DNA of 64,000 nt from Parasedimentitalea maritima (GTDB lineage: Bacteria > Pseudomonadota > Alphaproteobacteria > Rhodobacterales > Rhodobacteraceae), in the NCBI RefSeq assembly GCF_005771405.1, contig NZ_VAUA01000004.1, positions 353,475 to 417,474 on the forward strand, read 5' to 3'. This document shows positions 63,810 to 64,000 of the stretch, piece by piece (positions within the stretch are counted from its first letter, which is position 1; each line of letters begins with the position of its first letter). The position numbers and the translations under genes are program-made. The notes under the pieces were generated by a model. It did not search any database. It saw only the letters and a list, made by a program, of their open reading frames with translations, and was not told the DNA's origin.

Positions 63810-63872
63810 GGAGAGACGGAGGGACACGCTGGAGAGACAGTGGGACGCCTCGGAGAGACGGGGATGGAGGTA
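63810..63872 (+). repeat. Three tandem 21-bp repeats in the rRNA leader
   Basis: Units begin GGAGAGAC at 63810, 63831 and 63852, exactly 21 bp apart. The first two share GGAGAGACnGnnGGGAC, while the third has GGAGAGACGGGG. A weaker relative (CTAGAGACGC) precedes at about 63797. They lie between the putative rRNA promoter and boxA. Confidence 0.6.
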
Positions 63873-63926
63873 CGGGATTAGGCGGGCGCGCTGAGAGATT
63901 GGCGCATCTGTTTGGTTTTTGTCTCT

Positions 63927-64000
63927 TGCTCTTTGACAAATTATATATCTGAAGAGATATGTGGGCGGTTTGGTTCATTCGATGGATCAACCTGTGCATA
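63927..64000 (+). other. rRNA operon leader with boxA antitermination site
   Basis: TGCTCTTTGACAA (63927-63939) matches the rrn boxA (TGCTCTTTAACAA) that loads the NusB/NusE antitermination complex. It is followed by hairpin ATATCT-GAAG-AGATAT (63945-63960) and GTGGGCGGTTTGG. The window ends in AACCTGTGCATA, the usual sequence ahead of 16S in this order. The 16S rRNA gene should start beyond the right edge. Confidence 0.8.

Noticed and set aside
63740..63952. Short open frames across the right end
   Set aside because: They run through the rRNA promoter, phased repeats and boxA, so they are not protein genes.

Overview
The window reads as chromosomal DNA of a marine alphaproteobacterium of the Rhodobacterales (Roseobacter group). 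The basis is the gene content: split saccharopine-type lysine catabolism genes, a DUF3035 lipoprotein, a WGR-domain protein, SitABCD-type metal uptake, a LivFGHMK-like transporter flanked by two acyl-CoA ligase genes, MsrPQ, and long-form L36. GC content looks moderate to high. A GC hairpin followed by CCGGGATATTT...AGATGAA recurs between genes, and I associate this motif with this order. No phage, transposase, integrase or CRISPR array is visible, so this is mostly core chromosome. The species cannot be named from the sequence alone.

Region by region. 1-9 kb: the 3' end of dapB faces a minus-strand block rsmB - heparinase II/III-like - purH - lspA - DUF3035 lipoprotein - two M16 peptidases (one catalytic, one inactive). 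9-12.5 kb: a small SDH assembly factor, then minus-strand deoC and a 1.5-copy aldehyde dehydrogenase, which together would handle deoxyribose phosphate and acetaldehyde. 12.7-16.6 kb: a plus-strand sitABCD metal uptake operon behind a promoter with a Fur-family-like operator in its spacer. 16.7-21.8 kb: mutL, rmuC, a membrane class III adenylate cyclase and DUF3775. 21.9-25.5 kb: minus-strand lysine-ketoglutarate reductase and saccharopine dehydrogenase, a GST and a histidine phosphatase. 25.6-27.1 kb: an M20 amidohydrolase and a WGR protein. 27.2-31.3 kb: a minus-strand PAS hybrid kinase - response regulator - sulfatase series.

31.5-40.2 kb: a plus-strand operon of a long acyl-CoA ligase, LivG/H/M/K/F-like transporter parts and a PaaK-like ligase. 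It probably imports a carboxylate and activates it to a CoA thioester. 40.3-43.5 kb: ferric-iron ABC permease and binding protein, convergent and without an ATPase gene. 43.5-48.9 kb: rpmJ, tRNA-Val(GAC), N-formylglutamate amidohydrolase, dinB with a zinc-ribbon head, a Nudix hydrolase, pyrF and a PEMT/ICMT-like membrane protein. 49-51.7 kb: clpB behind a heat-shock-type promoter. 51.7-59.8 kb: an accessory stretch with small hypotheticals, MarR plus a deiodinase-like redoxin, HxlR plus DUF1330, a TadG-like von Willebrand factor A (VWA) pilus protein interrupted by an in-frame amber codon, a membrane redoxin, and TetR plus a TVP38-type membrane protein. 59.8-63.5 kb: DUF302, an FMN glutamate-synthase-like protein, and msrPQ. 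63.5-64 kb: the promoter and leader of an rRNA operon (three 21-bp repeats, then boxA). The 16S gene itself should begin just beyond the right edge.

The observations I would follow up first are the TadG amber codon, the degenerate DtxR/MntR-like tail on the SitC permease, the deiodinase-like redoxin, the recurrent intergenic hairpin element, and the exact 21-bp repeats in the rRNA leader.
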